A program made the position numbers and the translations under genes. From NCBI GenBank assembly GCA_016215155.1, contig JACRLQ010000074.1, forward strand, positions 1 through 36,709: 36,709 nt of DNA, written 5' to 3'. Positions 7,550 to 14,793 of the stretch are shown in pieces (the stretch's first letter is position 1; the number at the start of each line of letters is the position of its first letter). The notes below the pieces were generated by a model. That model ran no database searches and was not told the origin of the DNA. It saw only the letters and a list, made by a program, of their open reading frames with translations. The DNA comes from Nitrospirota bacterium. Its GTDB lineage: Bacteria; Nitrospirota; Thermodesulfovibrionia; Thermodesulfovibrionales; UBA6898.

Positions 7550-7660
7550 GTGAAGATCGAATACAGCAAAAGTGTCGATGGCCTGTACATGCGTCCGAGA
7601 AAAGCCGGAATTGTGGACACCAGGGATATAGAAAAGGGTGTGTCAAATGATGGACGATAA
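7550..7660 (+). pseudogene. Truncated DUF2283-like remnant
   Basis: A GTG at 7550 opens a 36-codon frame ending at TAA 7660. Its residues MKIEYSKSVDGLYMR, then GIVDTRDIEKGV, match the first two-thirds of the small DUF2283 family, which usually continues into a D.DG.VVGIEIL strand. Here the frame stops right after DGR, so the last strand is missing, and its end overlaps the first codons of the next ketosynthase in another frame. DUF2283 proteins often accompany toxin-like genes. I read it as a decayed passenger of the vapBC insertion; a functional short peptide cannot be excluded. Confidence 0.5.
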
Positions 7661-8930
7661 CATAGTTATAACAGGAAGGGGGATTGTCTGTTCCCTTGGG
7701 ACTACTCCGGATGACATCTGGAATTCGCTGCTGTCGTCCGAAAGCGGCATTAGACCCTTAGGCGGCCTTAATACCGAAGGGTTTAGCTGCCAGGCGGCCG
7801 CCTTGGCCCCTTCCCTCGATCTCTCAGCCATCGGCGTTCCGAAACGGGATTCACGGATAATGGGGAAGCATTCATGCATGCTTATAAAAGGGGCGCGCGA
7901 CGCATACCAGTCGGCAGGTATCGGAGAGACGGCAATATCGGGAGAGGATGTAGGGTTTTTTGCCGGCATGGGCATGGTCGACTATGAAATAGAAAGCCTC
8001 CTTGCCTCCGTCGTCAGGTCCCTCGATGACCAGGGCAACCTTGACTATGACAGATTTTACAGTTCGGGCTATCGCGAGATTTACCCCCTCTGGCCTCTTT
8101 CGATGCTCAACAACATTTCGTTTTGTCAGGCTGCAATAGGCCTGGACATCCGGGGTGAAAACACAGTCTTTTCCCCGCATGCTGACTCCGGCGCGCAGGC
8201 CATTGCCGAAGGGGTGAGGACCGTCCTCGAAAAAAAGGCCCGTGTGGTCATCGCAGGCGGAGTAAGCGAAGTGGTGTCGCCGTTGAGCCTGGCCAGGGCC
8301 GGGGTCTTCAGTGTGCTTAACGAAGCGGCGGGTAAAGGCGGGCTGTCTTTGAGGCCCTTCGGCACGGACAGAAGCGGCACGCTCCTGGGTGAAGGCTGCG
8401 CGATGGTATGTCTTGAGTCAAGGTCTTCCGCCGATACCCGTGGCGTTTCCTATAGCACGATGGTCATCGGGTTCGGATTTGCATGTGAGCCTGAAGCCAA
8501 CGGTCCGGCTCCAACTATCGATGCAATGTCCCAGGCGATGAAGGCTGGTATTGAGAGCGCCGGTCTGAGACCTGAAGATATAGACCTTATAATCGCCCAT
8601 GGCGACGGCACGATAAAGGGCGACGGTAACGAGGCCGAAGCCATTCGAAACGTTTTTCATGCTTGTCCGGACAAAATAATCGTTTATTCGTCCAAGGCGG
8701 CCCTAGGGAACCTTCTTGCAGCCGGGCCCGCGGCGGATGTTATAATCGGTTCGTGCATAATCGAGCACGGAGTGGTCCCGGCAATAGCGGGGCTTGCGGA
8801 ATCAGGCACCACTTCGGGTCTCAGGGTTGTTGTGGGTAACCCTCTGCGCGCAAGACCCAAAAGGATCATGATAAACGCCTTCAGTTATGAGGGCCAGTGC
8901 GCATCCCTTGTGATTGAGGCTGCAAAATAG
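7647..8930 (+). CDS. Ketosynthase-fold protein lacking the catalytic Cys (chain-length-factor-like)
   Basis: The thiolase/ketosynthase fold is recognisable from ITGRGIVCSLG at the start through AGGVSE, GEGCAMVCLE and IIAHGDGT to NAFSYEGQ near the end. I start at ATG 7647, where aaggg gives a ribosome site; ATG 7650 and a GTG at 7638 are alternatives. In this numbering the nucleophile loop reads SPHADSGAQ with Ala179 at the Cys position. His318 is kept, but the second catalytic His (GH in active enzymes) is Asn355, after Lys350. It should not condense chains alone. Chain-length factors of type II polyketide and aryl polyene systems are similar pseudo-ketosynthases that pair with an active partner, so that is the likely role. 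Partners could be the enzymes at 1786 or 9574. Confidence 0.85.
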   Translation: MMDDNIVITGRGIVCSLGTTPDDIWNSLLSSESGIRPLGGLNTEGFSCQAAALAPSLDLSAIGVPKRDSRIMGKHSCMLIKGARDAYQSAGIGETAISGEDVGFFAGMGMVDYEIESLLASVVRSLDDQGNLDYDRFYSSGYREIYPLWPLSMLNNISFCQAAIGLDIRGENTVFSPHADSGAQAIAEGVRTVLEKKARVVIAGGVSEVVSPLSLARAGVFSVLNEAAGKGGLSLRPFGTDRSGTLLGEGCAMVCLESRSSADTRGVSYSTMVIGFGFACEPEANGPAPTIDAMSQAMKAGIESAGLRPEDIDLIIAHGDGTIKGDGNEAEAIRNVFHACPDKIIVYSSKAALGNLLAAGPAADVIIGSCIIEHGVVPAIAGLAESGTTSGLRVVVGNPLRARPKRIMINAFSYEGQCASLVIEAAK

Positions 8931-8960
8931 AAATGTGTATGGCACTAAGTTGTCATCCTC

Positions 8961-9063
8961 GGGCCCTGGTCGCCTGCGGCGCCGCCAGAGGCGGGTAAAC
9001 TTGACCCGGGGATCCGGACAATATTGAAAAGAGTGGATTCCCGTCTGCACGGGAATGACGGAC
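8961..9063. repeat. Intergenic palindromic elements, copy 2 and a split element
   Basis: A 30-bp segment at 9034-9063, with arms attcccgt and acgggaat around ctgc (9037-9056), is exactly the reverse complement of 35413-35442. Just before it, gtcatcctcgggcc (8961 onward) and ttgacccggggatcc (9001 onward) look like two halves of another palindromic repeat separated by about 35 bp of GC-rich sequence. The 174-bp gap otherwise holds only the ribosome site for the dehydratase. Confidence 0.7.
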
Positions 9064-9104
9064 ATAAACCGAGGAGGCGAAAAAGCCTTTAGGATGGAGA
9101 TTCG

Positions 9105-9572
9105 ATGAGATTTTTATTTTACGACAGTGTAGTCGAGATCGACAAAGGCAGATACATAAAAGGGAAAAAGTCCTTCGCCCTCTCGGAGGAATTTCTGAGG
9201 AGGCACTTCACAAAAAAAGCGGTCGTGCCCGGCGTCATACATATAGAGGCGATGGCCCAGCTCCTCGGCTGGCTCGTCATCTATTCTCATGACTTCAGGG
9301 TCTCGGCGGTCATGTCGCTGATCCAGGGGGTGACCGTTCATCCCCGGCTGAAGCCGGGCGTCACCGTAGAGATACACGGCGAGATCATATCCACATCCAG
9401 ACGGGATTCTCTCGGAAAGGCATGGGTAACTCTTGACGGGCATACGATAGCGTCGCTCGAGCGCATCATCTACAGCCATGTCGAGAAGGTCGATCCGCAG
9501 GCCCTGATAGAGAGGTTCTGCTACTATAGCGGCATGGACAGGGCCGATGTGCTGAAGCAGGCGGAAATCTGA
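9105..9572 (+). CDS. FabZ-like 3-hydroxyacyl-ACP dehydratase (hotdog), first copy
   Basis: A 155-residue hotdog-fold protein of FabZ type. The catalytic pair is visible: His34 in the RRHF segment and Glu48 in PGVIHIEAMAQ, at the spacing seen in FabZ. It should remove water from 3-hydroxyacyl-ACP to give the 2-enoyl chain after FabG reduction. The C-terminal tail (130-155) is longer than in housekeeping FabZ. ggatggag provides a ribosome site. One base separates its stop from the GTG of the next ketosynthase, so the two are translationally coupled. It is a paralogue of the protein at 12075, sharing the start pattern, the His/Glu pair and the Q-L-x-G-W after the catalytic helix. Confidence 0.85.
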   Translation: MRFLFYDSVVEIDKGRYIKGKKSFALSEEFLRRHFTKKAVVPGVIHIEAMAQLLGWLVIYSHDFRVSAVMSLIQGVTVHPRLKPGVTVEIHGEIISTSRRDSLGKAWVTLDGHTIASLERIIYSHVEKVDPQALIERFCYYSGMDRADVLKQAEI

Positions 9573-9573
9573 C

Positions 9574-10863
9574 GTGGGCCGGACTCAAAACCGCCGCGTC
9601 GTAGTCACGGGTCTCGGGCTTGCCACCTCGCTTGGACTCGATCTCGGGACAAACTGGGAAAGGGCCCTGTCGGGAGTATCCGGGGTGCGTAGGATAACCT
9701 ATCCTTATTCCGCTAAATCGCCCGTTCAGGCCGTCGCGGAGATAAGCGGGTCCGACTGGTCCAGGATAAAAAGCGAGTTCGGGGATGAGGCCGAAGGTGA
9801 AGGAGAAAGAAGGACCCTTTTTGCGCTGTGGGCGGCCCGGTCGGCGCTTGCCGATTCCGGCGTCCTCGCCTCCGGTACAAGCGGAAAAAGGTTTGGGGTG
9901 AGCCTCGCCGCCGGGCTCGGCATAAACAGGCTTGAAGATATACACCGCCGGCTTGCCGGGGACATGACGTTTGATTATAAAGGCTTCGGCAGGGAATATT
10001 TAAAAGCGCATAAGGAATCGATCATCAGGAACAATTCTAACCGTCCGGCGGCGCTGATAGCGAAAAAGTTCGGGCTCACGGGATCCAACTGCACGATCAC
10101 TACCGCTTGCGCCTCGGCAACCCAGGCGATTGGGGCCGGATTCAGGGCGATACAGCGGGGAGACGCCGATCTTGTCGTCGCGGGCGGTGCCGACTCGATG
10201 ATCAACCCGGTCGGCCTGATATTTTTTGTGCTCCTGAAGGCGGCGGCAACGGGCTCTGACAGTCCCGAGACGCTCTGCCGGCCATTCGACAGAAAAAGGT
10301 CAGGACTTGTGATGGGTGAAGGCGCGGGCGTTGCCGTTTTGGAGGAAGAATCTCACGCAGTCCGAAGGGGCGCCGCCATCTATGCCGAGGTCGCGGGATA
10401 CGGCTCGACAATTGACGCTTACCAGGTAACGGCCCCTCATCCTGACGGCGTCGGGGCTTCGGGCTCGATGAGACGCGCGCTTACTGACGCAGGGATGGGC
10501 CCCTCTGAAATAGACTACATAAACGCGCACGGCACCAGCACAAAACTAAACGATGCCGCCGAGACGGCGGCAATAAAGCAGGTCTTCGGGGAACATGCCT
10601 CTGGTCTCGCCATAAGCTCAAGCAAGTCGCTGATCGGGCACCTGCTTGCGGCCTCCGGAGGTCCGGAGTTCGTTTTTACCTCGATGAGCGTCAGAGACGA
10701 CCTGGTCCATCCGACCATTAACCTCAATAACCCTGATGTTAAATGCGATCTCGACTATGTGCCGAACAAAAAAAGAATAAAAAAAGTGCGAGCGGCACTG
10801 TCAAACTCTTTTGGGTTCGGCGGTCAGAACGCATCGATAATTCTGAAAAAATACGCGGGATAA
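9574..10863 (+). CDS. Beta-ketoacyl-ACP synthase, FabF type (second active copy)
   Basis: A 429-residue condensing enzyme with the intact triad: Cys179 in TTACASATQA, His319 in NAHGTST and His356 in SKSLIGH, with Lys351. GEGAG and NSFGFGGQN are also present. The GTG start at 9574 follows the dehydratase stop by one base; the conserved VVVTGLGLAT begins at residue 9, which supports it. It is the closest relative in the window of the enzyme at 1786. It lies in a tight dehydratase-KS-FabG-AcpS run and probably does the main chain elongation, possibly as a heterodimer with one of the degenerate ketosynthases at 7647 or 12528. The substrate cannot be read from sequence. Confidence 0.93.
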   Translation: MGRTQNRRVVVTGLGLATSLGLDLGTNWERALSGVSGVRRITYPYSAKSPVQAVAEISGSDWSRIKSEFGDEAEGEGERRTLFALWAARSALADSGVLASGTSGKRFGVSLAAGLGINRLEDIHRRLAGDMTFDYKGFGREYLKAHKESIIRNNSNRPAALIAKKFGLTGSNCTITTACASATQAIGAGFRAIQRGDADLVVAGGADSMINPVGLIFFVLLKAAATGSDSPETLCRPFDRKRSGLVMGEGAGVAVLEEESHAVRRGAAIYAEVAGYGSTIDAYQVTAPHPDGVGASGSMRRALTDAGMGPSEIDYINAHGTSTKLNDAAETAAIKQVFGEHASGLAISSSKSLIGHLLAASGGPEFVFTSMSVRDDLVHPTINLNNPDVKCDLDYVPNKKRIKKVRAALSNSFGFGGQNASIILKKYAG

Positions 10864-10875
10864 GGAGCATCTGAT

Positions 10876-11634
10876 ATGGGCGTAACCATAGATCTTTCCG
10901 GCAAGACGGCCCTGGTGACCGGGGGCGCCAAGGGAATAGGCAAGGAATGCAGCATGACCCTCGCAAGGGCCGGGGCCTTTGTTATCGTTAACCACAGCAG
11001 GTCTGAAAATGAGGCCGCGTCCCTGGTCGCCGAGATATCGGAATGCGGAGGCACGGCGGAGGCCTTCCAGGCGGACATTTCACAGCCCGAGCAGGTCCAG
11101 GCAATGTTCGATCATATTAAGAAAAAACACGGACGGATCGACATCCTCATAAATAACGCCGGGATAATAAAGGACAAGCTGCTGCTCGCCATGGAACTCT
11201 CCGACTGGGACCGGGTCCACGACATAAACCTGAGGGGCGCGTTCCTCTGCACGCGTCTCGCCGCCGAAATGATGATGCACAGCCATTCCGGCAAGATCGT
11301 CAATATGTCATCGATCATCGCGGTCCGCGCTTCCCGCGGACAGACAAACTACGCCTCATCTAAAGGCGGTCTGATCTCCTTTACCAGGGCCTGCGCGGTT
11401 GAACTCTCCGGCAAGGGGATACAGGTCAATGCGGTACTGCCGGGAGTAATCGTCACCAGGATGACCAATCGGGTCAGAAAAGTGGCAGGCACGGACATGC
11501 TTAAAGTCATACCGGCGGCCCGTTTCGGGGAGCCTTCAGAAGTGGCCAGTCTGGTCCTTTTTCTCTCTTCAGGCCTGTCCGATTACATTACAGGACAGGC
11601 AATCTCTGTTGACGGCGGAATGAGCGTTTCGTGA
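10876..11634 (+). CDS. fabG: 3-oxoacyl-ACP reductase
   Basis: A 252-residue classical SDR of FabG type. TGGAKGIG (15-22) binds NADP(H), NNAG is at 93-96, and the catalytic tetrad Asn118, Ser146, Tyr159 and Lys163 is complete with Y-X3-K spacing. SVDGG near the end is typical. It reduces 3-ketoacyl-ACP to the 3-hydroxy form, the step between the ketosynthases and the FabZ-like dehydratases around it. It starts 12 bp after the ketosynthase with aaggag upstream, and its stop overlaps the AcpS start by 4 bp. It is likely the dedicated ketoreductase of this cluster rather than the housekeeping FabG, because no fabD, fabH or plsX is next to it. Confidence 0.93.
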   Translation: MGVTIDLSGKTALVTGGAKGIGKECSMTLARAGAFVIVNHSRSENEAASLVAEISECGGTAEAFQADISQPEQVQAMFDHIKKKHGRIDILINNAGIIKDKLLLAMELSDWDRVHDINLRGAFLCTRLAAEMMMHSHSGKIVNMSSIIAVRASRGQTNYASSKGGLISFTRACAVELSGKGIQVNAVLPGVIVTRMTNRVRKVAGTDMLKVIPAARFGEPSEVASLVLFLSSGLSDYITGQAISVDGGMSVS

Positions 11635-12026
11635 TAAGCGTATATCAGGGGATCGATATTGTTGAGGTCCCGGGAATAATGAAGGTGATCCAGAAAAACA
11701 AGGGCTTCGTTGAGTCCGTATTCACGGAAAGAGAACTCGAATACTGCATGGCGCATAAAAACCGTTACCAGCACTTCGCGGGGCGTTTCGCGGCGAAAGA
11801 GGCCTGCCTGAAGGCCCTCGGGAGGGGACTCTCCGCTGCCGGCATCGACAATGCGCTTAAGGAGATAGAGGTGATAAACCTCGCCTCGGGCAGGCCTGAC
11901 CTCCAGGTGAAGGGATGGGTGGCCGCCGCCTGCCGCGGGAAGGGCATTTACCAGCAGACCGTCTCGATCTCTCATACGGGGCAATACGCCGTCGCGTCGG
12001 TAGTTATGCTCGGCAAAATGTTATAA
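11631..12026 (+). CDS. acpS: Holo-ACP synthase (4'-phosphopantetheinyl transferase)
   Basis: A 131-residue AcpS-type phosphopantetheinyl transferase. Asp9 in GIDIVEV and Glu57 in GRFAAKEACLKAL are the Mg2+ ligands, Lys61 follows, and ISHTGQYA near the C-terminus completes the family pattern. It transfers phosphopantetheine from CoA to the ACP serine, most likely Ser44 of the carrier protein at 1204. Translation starts at GTG 11631, overlapping the fabG stop by 4 bp. A PPTase inside the operon is common in secondary lipid and polyketide clusters and supports a self-contained system, although it could also be the cell's only AcpS. Confidence 0.92.
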   Translation: MISVYQGIDIVEVPGIMKVIQKNKGFVESVFTERELEYCMAHKNRYQHFAGRFAAKEACLKALGRGLSAAGIDNALKEIEVINLASGRPDLQVKGWVAAACRGKGIYQQTVSISHTGQYAVASVVMLGKML

Positions 12027-12074
12027 TTTCTGGTCGTACTCGATGAAGCTCTCAGGAGGTCAATTTTATAACAG

Positions 12075-12527
12075 ATGCGTTATTTACTGATCGATCATAT
12101 AGCGGAGTGGAAGTCCGGCGAAATGATCCGGGGGACGAAAAACGTCGCGATGAGCGAAGATTTCCTCGAATTCCATTTCCCGAAAAATCCGATAATGCCG
12201 GGCGTCATGCTGCTTGAGGCGATCACGCAGCTTACCGGCTGGCTGGAGGCCGCCTCCTCGGATTTCACGAGGTGGTTCCTCATCGCGAGCGTCAAAAAAT
12301 GTAATTTTTACGGTTTTGCCTTCCCGGGTGACCAGGTCGAGCTCACCGTCGAATTCCTCTCGATATCCGGAGACGACAAAAAGACGTTCCGGGGGACGGG
12401 GACGGTAAAGGGGAAAAAGAAGATAACCGTGGAGTTCGAAGGTGACATCATCTCCCTGGAAGAGTTCGAGGACCCAAGGGAGCAGAGAAAGTTTTTCGAT
12501 GTCCTTACCAGGGGCATGGCCGTATAA
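12075..12527 (+). CDS. FabZ-like 3-hydroxyacyl-ACP dehydratase (hotdog), second copy
   Basis: A 150-residue hotdog protein with the FabZ catalytic pair His34 (EFHFP) and Glu48 (PGVMLLEAITQ). It is a paralogue of the protein at 9105 and closer to standard FabZ in the HFPKNPIMPG stretch. The ribosome site is unusual: AGGAGG at 12054-12059 lies 15 bases from the ATG, and a stop in the same frame at 12069-12071 rules out an earlier start. Its stop directly abuts the ATG of the next ketosynthase-like protein. Two dehydratases in one cluster suggest they serve different chain lengths or double-bond geometries, as proposed for polyene systems; that is inference. Confidence 0.85.
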   Translation: MRYLLIDHIAEWKSGEMIRGTKNVAMSEDFLEFHFPKNPIMPGVMLLEAITQLTGWLEAASSDFTRWFLIASVKKCNFYGFAFPGDQVELTVEFLSISGDDKKTFRGTGTVKGKKKITVEFEGDIISLEEFEDPREQRKFFDVLTRGMAV

Positions 12528-13817
12528 ATGGACGGACGGGACGTGGTCATCACCGGCATGGGGCTAATATCCCCGCTTGGCGGCACCGTTGCCGAGAACT
12601 GGGAGAATATGAAGGCCCTTAGAACCGGGATCGGTTATTATCCCAGGGAGAATGCGCCCGGGTATCTTCAATATTTGGGTAAGATACAGGCGGCACAGGC
12701 GCCGGCGGACATCCCGGCAAAAATAGCCGGACAGATGAAATTCCTGAACCGGGGGGCGATGCTCGGTCTTATCTCGGCTGAGGAAGCTCTGGGCGGTCTT
12801 GGGCCCTCCCTGGCGGATGTCCCTCCTTCGAGGCGGTCTCTGTACGTGGCGTCAGGAGACTTTTCGAAAGTAGGCTATGATTTCCTTTACCCGGCGATCA
12901 AAGACGCCTCGGGTGATGACTGGCGTGAACTCGACCATGAAAAACTCAATGACTCCGCCCTTTCCAAGGTAAACCCTTTTTTTCTTCTTGAGTCGCTCTC
13001 GAACAACCTCTTCAGTTTCATGTCCGCGTATCTTGAGTCGATGGGGCCTGGAACAAGTCTGGCCAGTCTCTCTCCGTGCGGGGGCAACGCCATCGAACTG
13101 GCCTTCAGGTCCATACGCCATAACAGGGCGGACATCGCGTTTGCCGTCGGTTACTGCAACTGGACCTCCGATGTGCCTCTTTATGAGGTCGATGGCCTTG
13201 GGATACTGTCTAAATGCCGGGAAGGGGCCTCTTCTTTCAGGCCGTTTGACAGGCGGAGGGACGGTTTCATAGCCGGCGAAGGCGGGGCAACTCTGGTCCT
13301 TGAGTCGGCGGAGTCGGCCCGGAAAAGGGGCGCGTCCATAACGGGAAGGCTCAGGGGCAGCGGAAACTGCATAGAGTTTACCTCGGGCTCCGGGCTGAGG
13401 GTCCCCCGGATGGTAAGCAAAAGGTCCATGGAATTAGCTATGGCGGACGCGGGCTGCGGGCCTCATGACCTTGCGTTCATATCCCCCCACGGTAGCGGAA
13501 CGCTAAAAGGGGACGCCTCTGAACTTATGTCCATTGCTGAGCTGTTCCAAAAACAAGGCGTGATGCCGCCGGTAAGCGGTATGAAGGGTTACACGGGACA
13601 TCTCGGCGCCGCAAGCGATATTGCCGAGGTGATCATGGGTATCTCGGCGGTCAGGGAAAACATCGTGCCGGCCACCCTGAATTTTTCAGAACCGGACCGG
13701 TCGTTTGCCGCCCTGAAAGTTTCCGGGGACCACCAGACGTCCGGCAAGAAATGCTTCCTCTCTACAAGTTACGGCGTAGGCGGTCAGTCGTCCTCGGTTA
13801 TAGCGGAAGTTTATTAG
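12528..13817 (+). CDS. Ketosynthase-fold protein with altered nucleophile loop (possible partner subunit)
   Basis: A 429-residue protein with clear ketosynthase ends (VVITGMGLISPLGG, and YGVGGQSS near the C-terminus), PHGSGT with His321 and MKGYTGH with Lys353 and His358. The nucleophile loop reads LASLSPCGGNAIELAFR. Aligned without gaps on the following helix, Ser182 falls on the usual Cys and Cys184 is two residues late; with a 2-residue deletion Cys184 could be the nucleophile. So it is either an active but rearranged enzyme or a second chain-length-factor-like partner. It starts immediately after the dehydratase stop. GEGGATLVLES and FRPFDRRRDGF show it is otherwise well conserved. Confidence 0.85.
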   Translation: MDGRDVVITGMGLISPLGGTVAENWENMKALRTGIGYYPRENAPGYLQYLGKIQAAQAPADIPAKIAGQMKFLNRGAMLGLISAEEALGGLGPSLADVPPSRRSLYVASGDFSKVGYDFLYPAIKDASGDDWRELDHEKLNDSALSKVNPFFLLESLSNNLFSFMSAYLESMGPGTSLASLSPCGGNAIELAFRSIRHNRADIAFAVGYCNWTSDVPLYEVDGLGILSKCREGASSFRPFDRRRDGFIAGEGGATLVLESAESARKRGASITGRLRGSGNCIEFTSGSGLRVPRMVSKRSMELAMADAGCGPHDLAFISPHGSGTLKGDASELMSIAELFQKQGVMPPVSGMKGYTGHLGAASDIAEVIMGISAVRENIVPATLNFSEPDRSFAALKVSGDHQTSGKKCFLSTSYGVGGQSSSVIAEVY

Positions 13818-13851
13818 GGAAATCGTCATTTTATGAATAAAACCCTCCGTC

Positions 13852-14793
13852 ATGTCTGAGAAGTCCGGTAAAAGCGAATTCCTCCAGATAGCGGAATATA
13901 TAGCGGCATACATTTTCATAACCCTGTTCAGGGCGGTCCCTTTCAGGGTCACATACATTATTTCAGGCTTCCTGGGTAACATCCTGTATCTGGTCCTCAA
14001 GCGCCGGAGGGGCGTCGCCATCGAAAATATCGGCAGGGCTTTCGCGGGCCGGATCAGCGGGAAAGAGGTCAAAAGACTTGCCAGAGAAAGCTGCAAATCC
14101 CTTGTTCTTACCGCTTTTGAAGTCATGAAATCCGAAAGCCTCTTCAGGGCCCCGGATGTGAAGGTCAGGATAAACAATACCGGTGACAACGTGGAGGAAC
14201 TGTTCCGGAAGGCAAAGGCCTTACATGACGAATCAGGCGGCTGCATATTCGTTACCCCTCATATCGGAAACTGGGAGATCCTTCCCGCCGTAAGCGGCGT
14301 CGTCGGAATTCCGCTTGTCATCGTCGCCAGGCCGCTGGACAATAAGTACCTCGAAAGACTCTTTTACGATAAGCGGTCCGAAAGCGGCCAGCTCATCATC
14401 CCCAAGAAAAACGCGATGTTCGTGCTACAGAGGACACTTCATCAGGGCAGGTCGATCGGCATGCTGACCGATCAGAGCACCGCCAGGGGTCTGCCCGTTG
14501 ACTTCTTTGGGAGAAAGGCCCTCACCACCCCGGTGCCTGCCGTGCTTGCGATAACAAAGAACCGGCCTATAGTCGTCGTCGCCTGCTGCAGAACGGCCGA
14601 TTTCAAATTTGAGGGGTTTGTGTCCGACCCTATCCGGCCGCGTGAACATGACAATGAAAAAGAGGAGCTACTGAGGCTCACCAGGGCGATGAACCTGGAG
14701 ATGGAGAAGATTATAAGGAAATATCCGGAGCAGTATTTATGGATGCATAACAGATGGAAGACCTACCCCGGGGCCAAAGAAGTGATGACTTAG
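13852..14793 (+). CDS. LpxL/HtrB-family lysophospholipid-type acyltransferase
   Basis: A 313-residue member of the bacterial lipid A late-acyltransferase family (about 300 residues). The N-terminal segment (about 15-50) is hydrophobic, as expected for inner-membrane attachment. The catalytic H-X4-E is His137 to Glu142 in TPHIGNWE, followed by the usual SIGMLTDQ..GLPVDFFGR pattern (about 205-225). Family members move acyl chains from acyl-ACP to lipid A or related glycolipids. As last gene of the cluster, 34 bp after the ketosynthase-like gene, it is the natural exit step: transferring the specialised chain to a membrane lipid. It could instead be the housekeeping LpxL. There is no strong ribosome site. 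Its stop overlaps the opposing cysK stop by 4 bp. Confidence 0.85.
   Translation: MSEKSGKSEFLQIAEYIAAYIFITLFRAVPFRVTYIISGFLGNILYLVLKRRRGVAIENIGRAFAGRISGKEVKRLARESCKSLVLTAFEVMKSESLFRAPDVKVRINNTGDNVEELFRKAKALHDESGGCIFVTPHIGNWEILPAVSGVVGIPLVIVARPLDNKYLERLFYDKRSESGQLIIPKKNAMFVLQRTLHQGRSIGMLTDQSTARGLPVDFFGRKALTTPVPAVLAITKNRPIVVVACCRTADFKFEGFVSDPIRPREHDNEKEELLRLTRAMNLEMEKIIRKYPEQYLWMHNRWKTYPGAKEVMT

Noticed and set aside
8946-8960. TGGCAC motif considered as a sigma-54 promoter before the dehydratase
   Set aside because: The -12 GC is absent at the required 10-base spacing.
407-14793. Calling the lipid cluster a ladderane, aryl polyene or PUFA synthase cluster
   Set aside because: It lacks the radical SAM and desaturase-like genes of ladderanes, the AMP ligase and ammonia-lyase-type genes of aryl polyenes, and the multidomain Pfa proteins of PUFA synthases.
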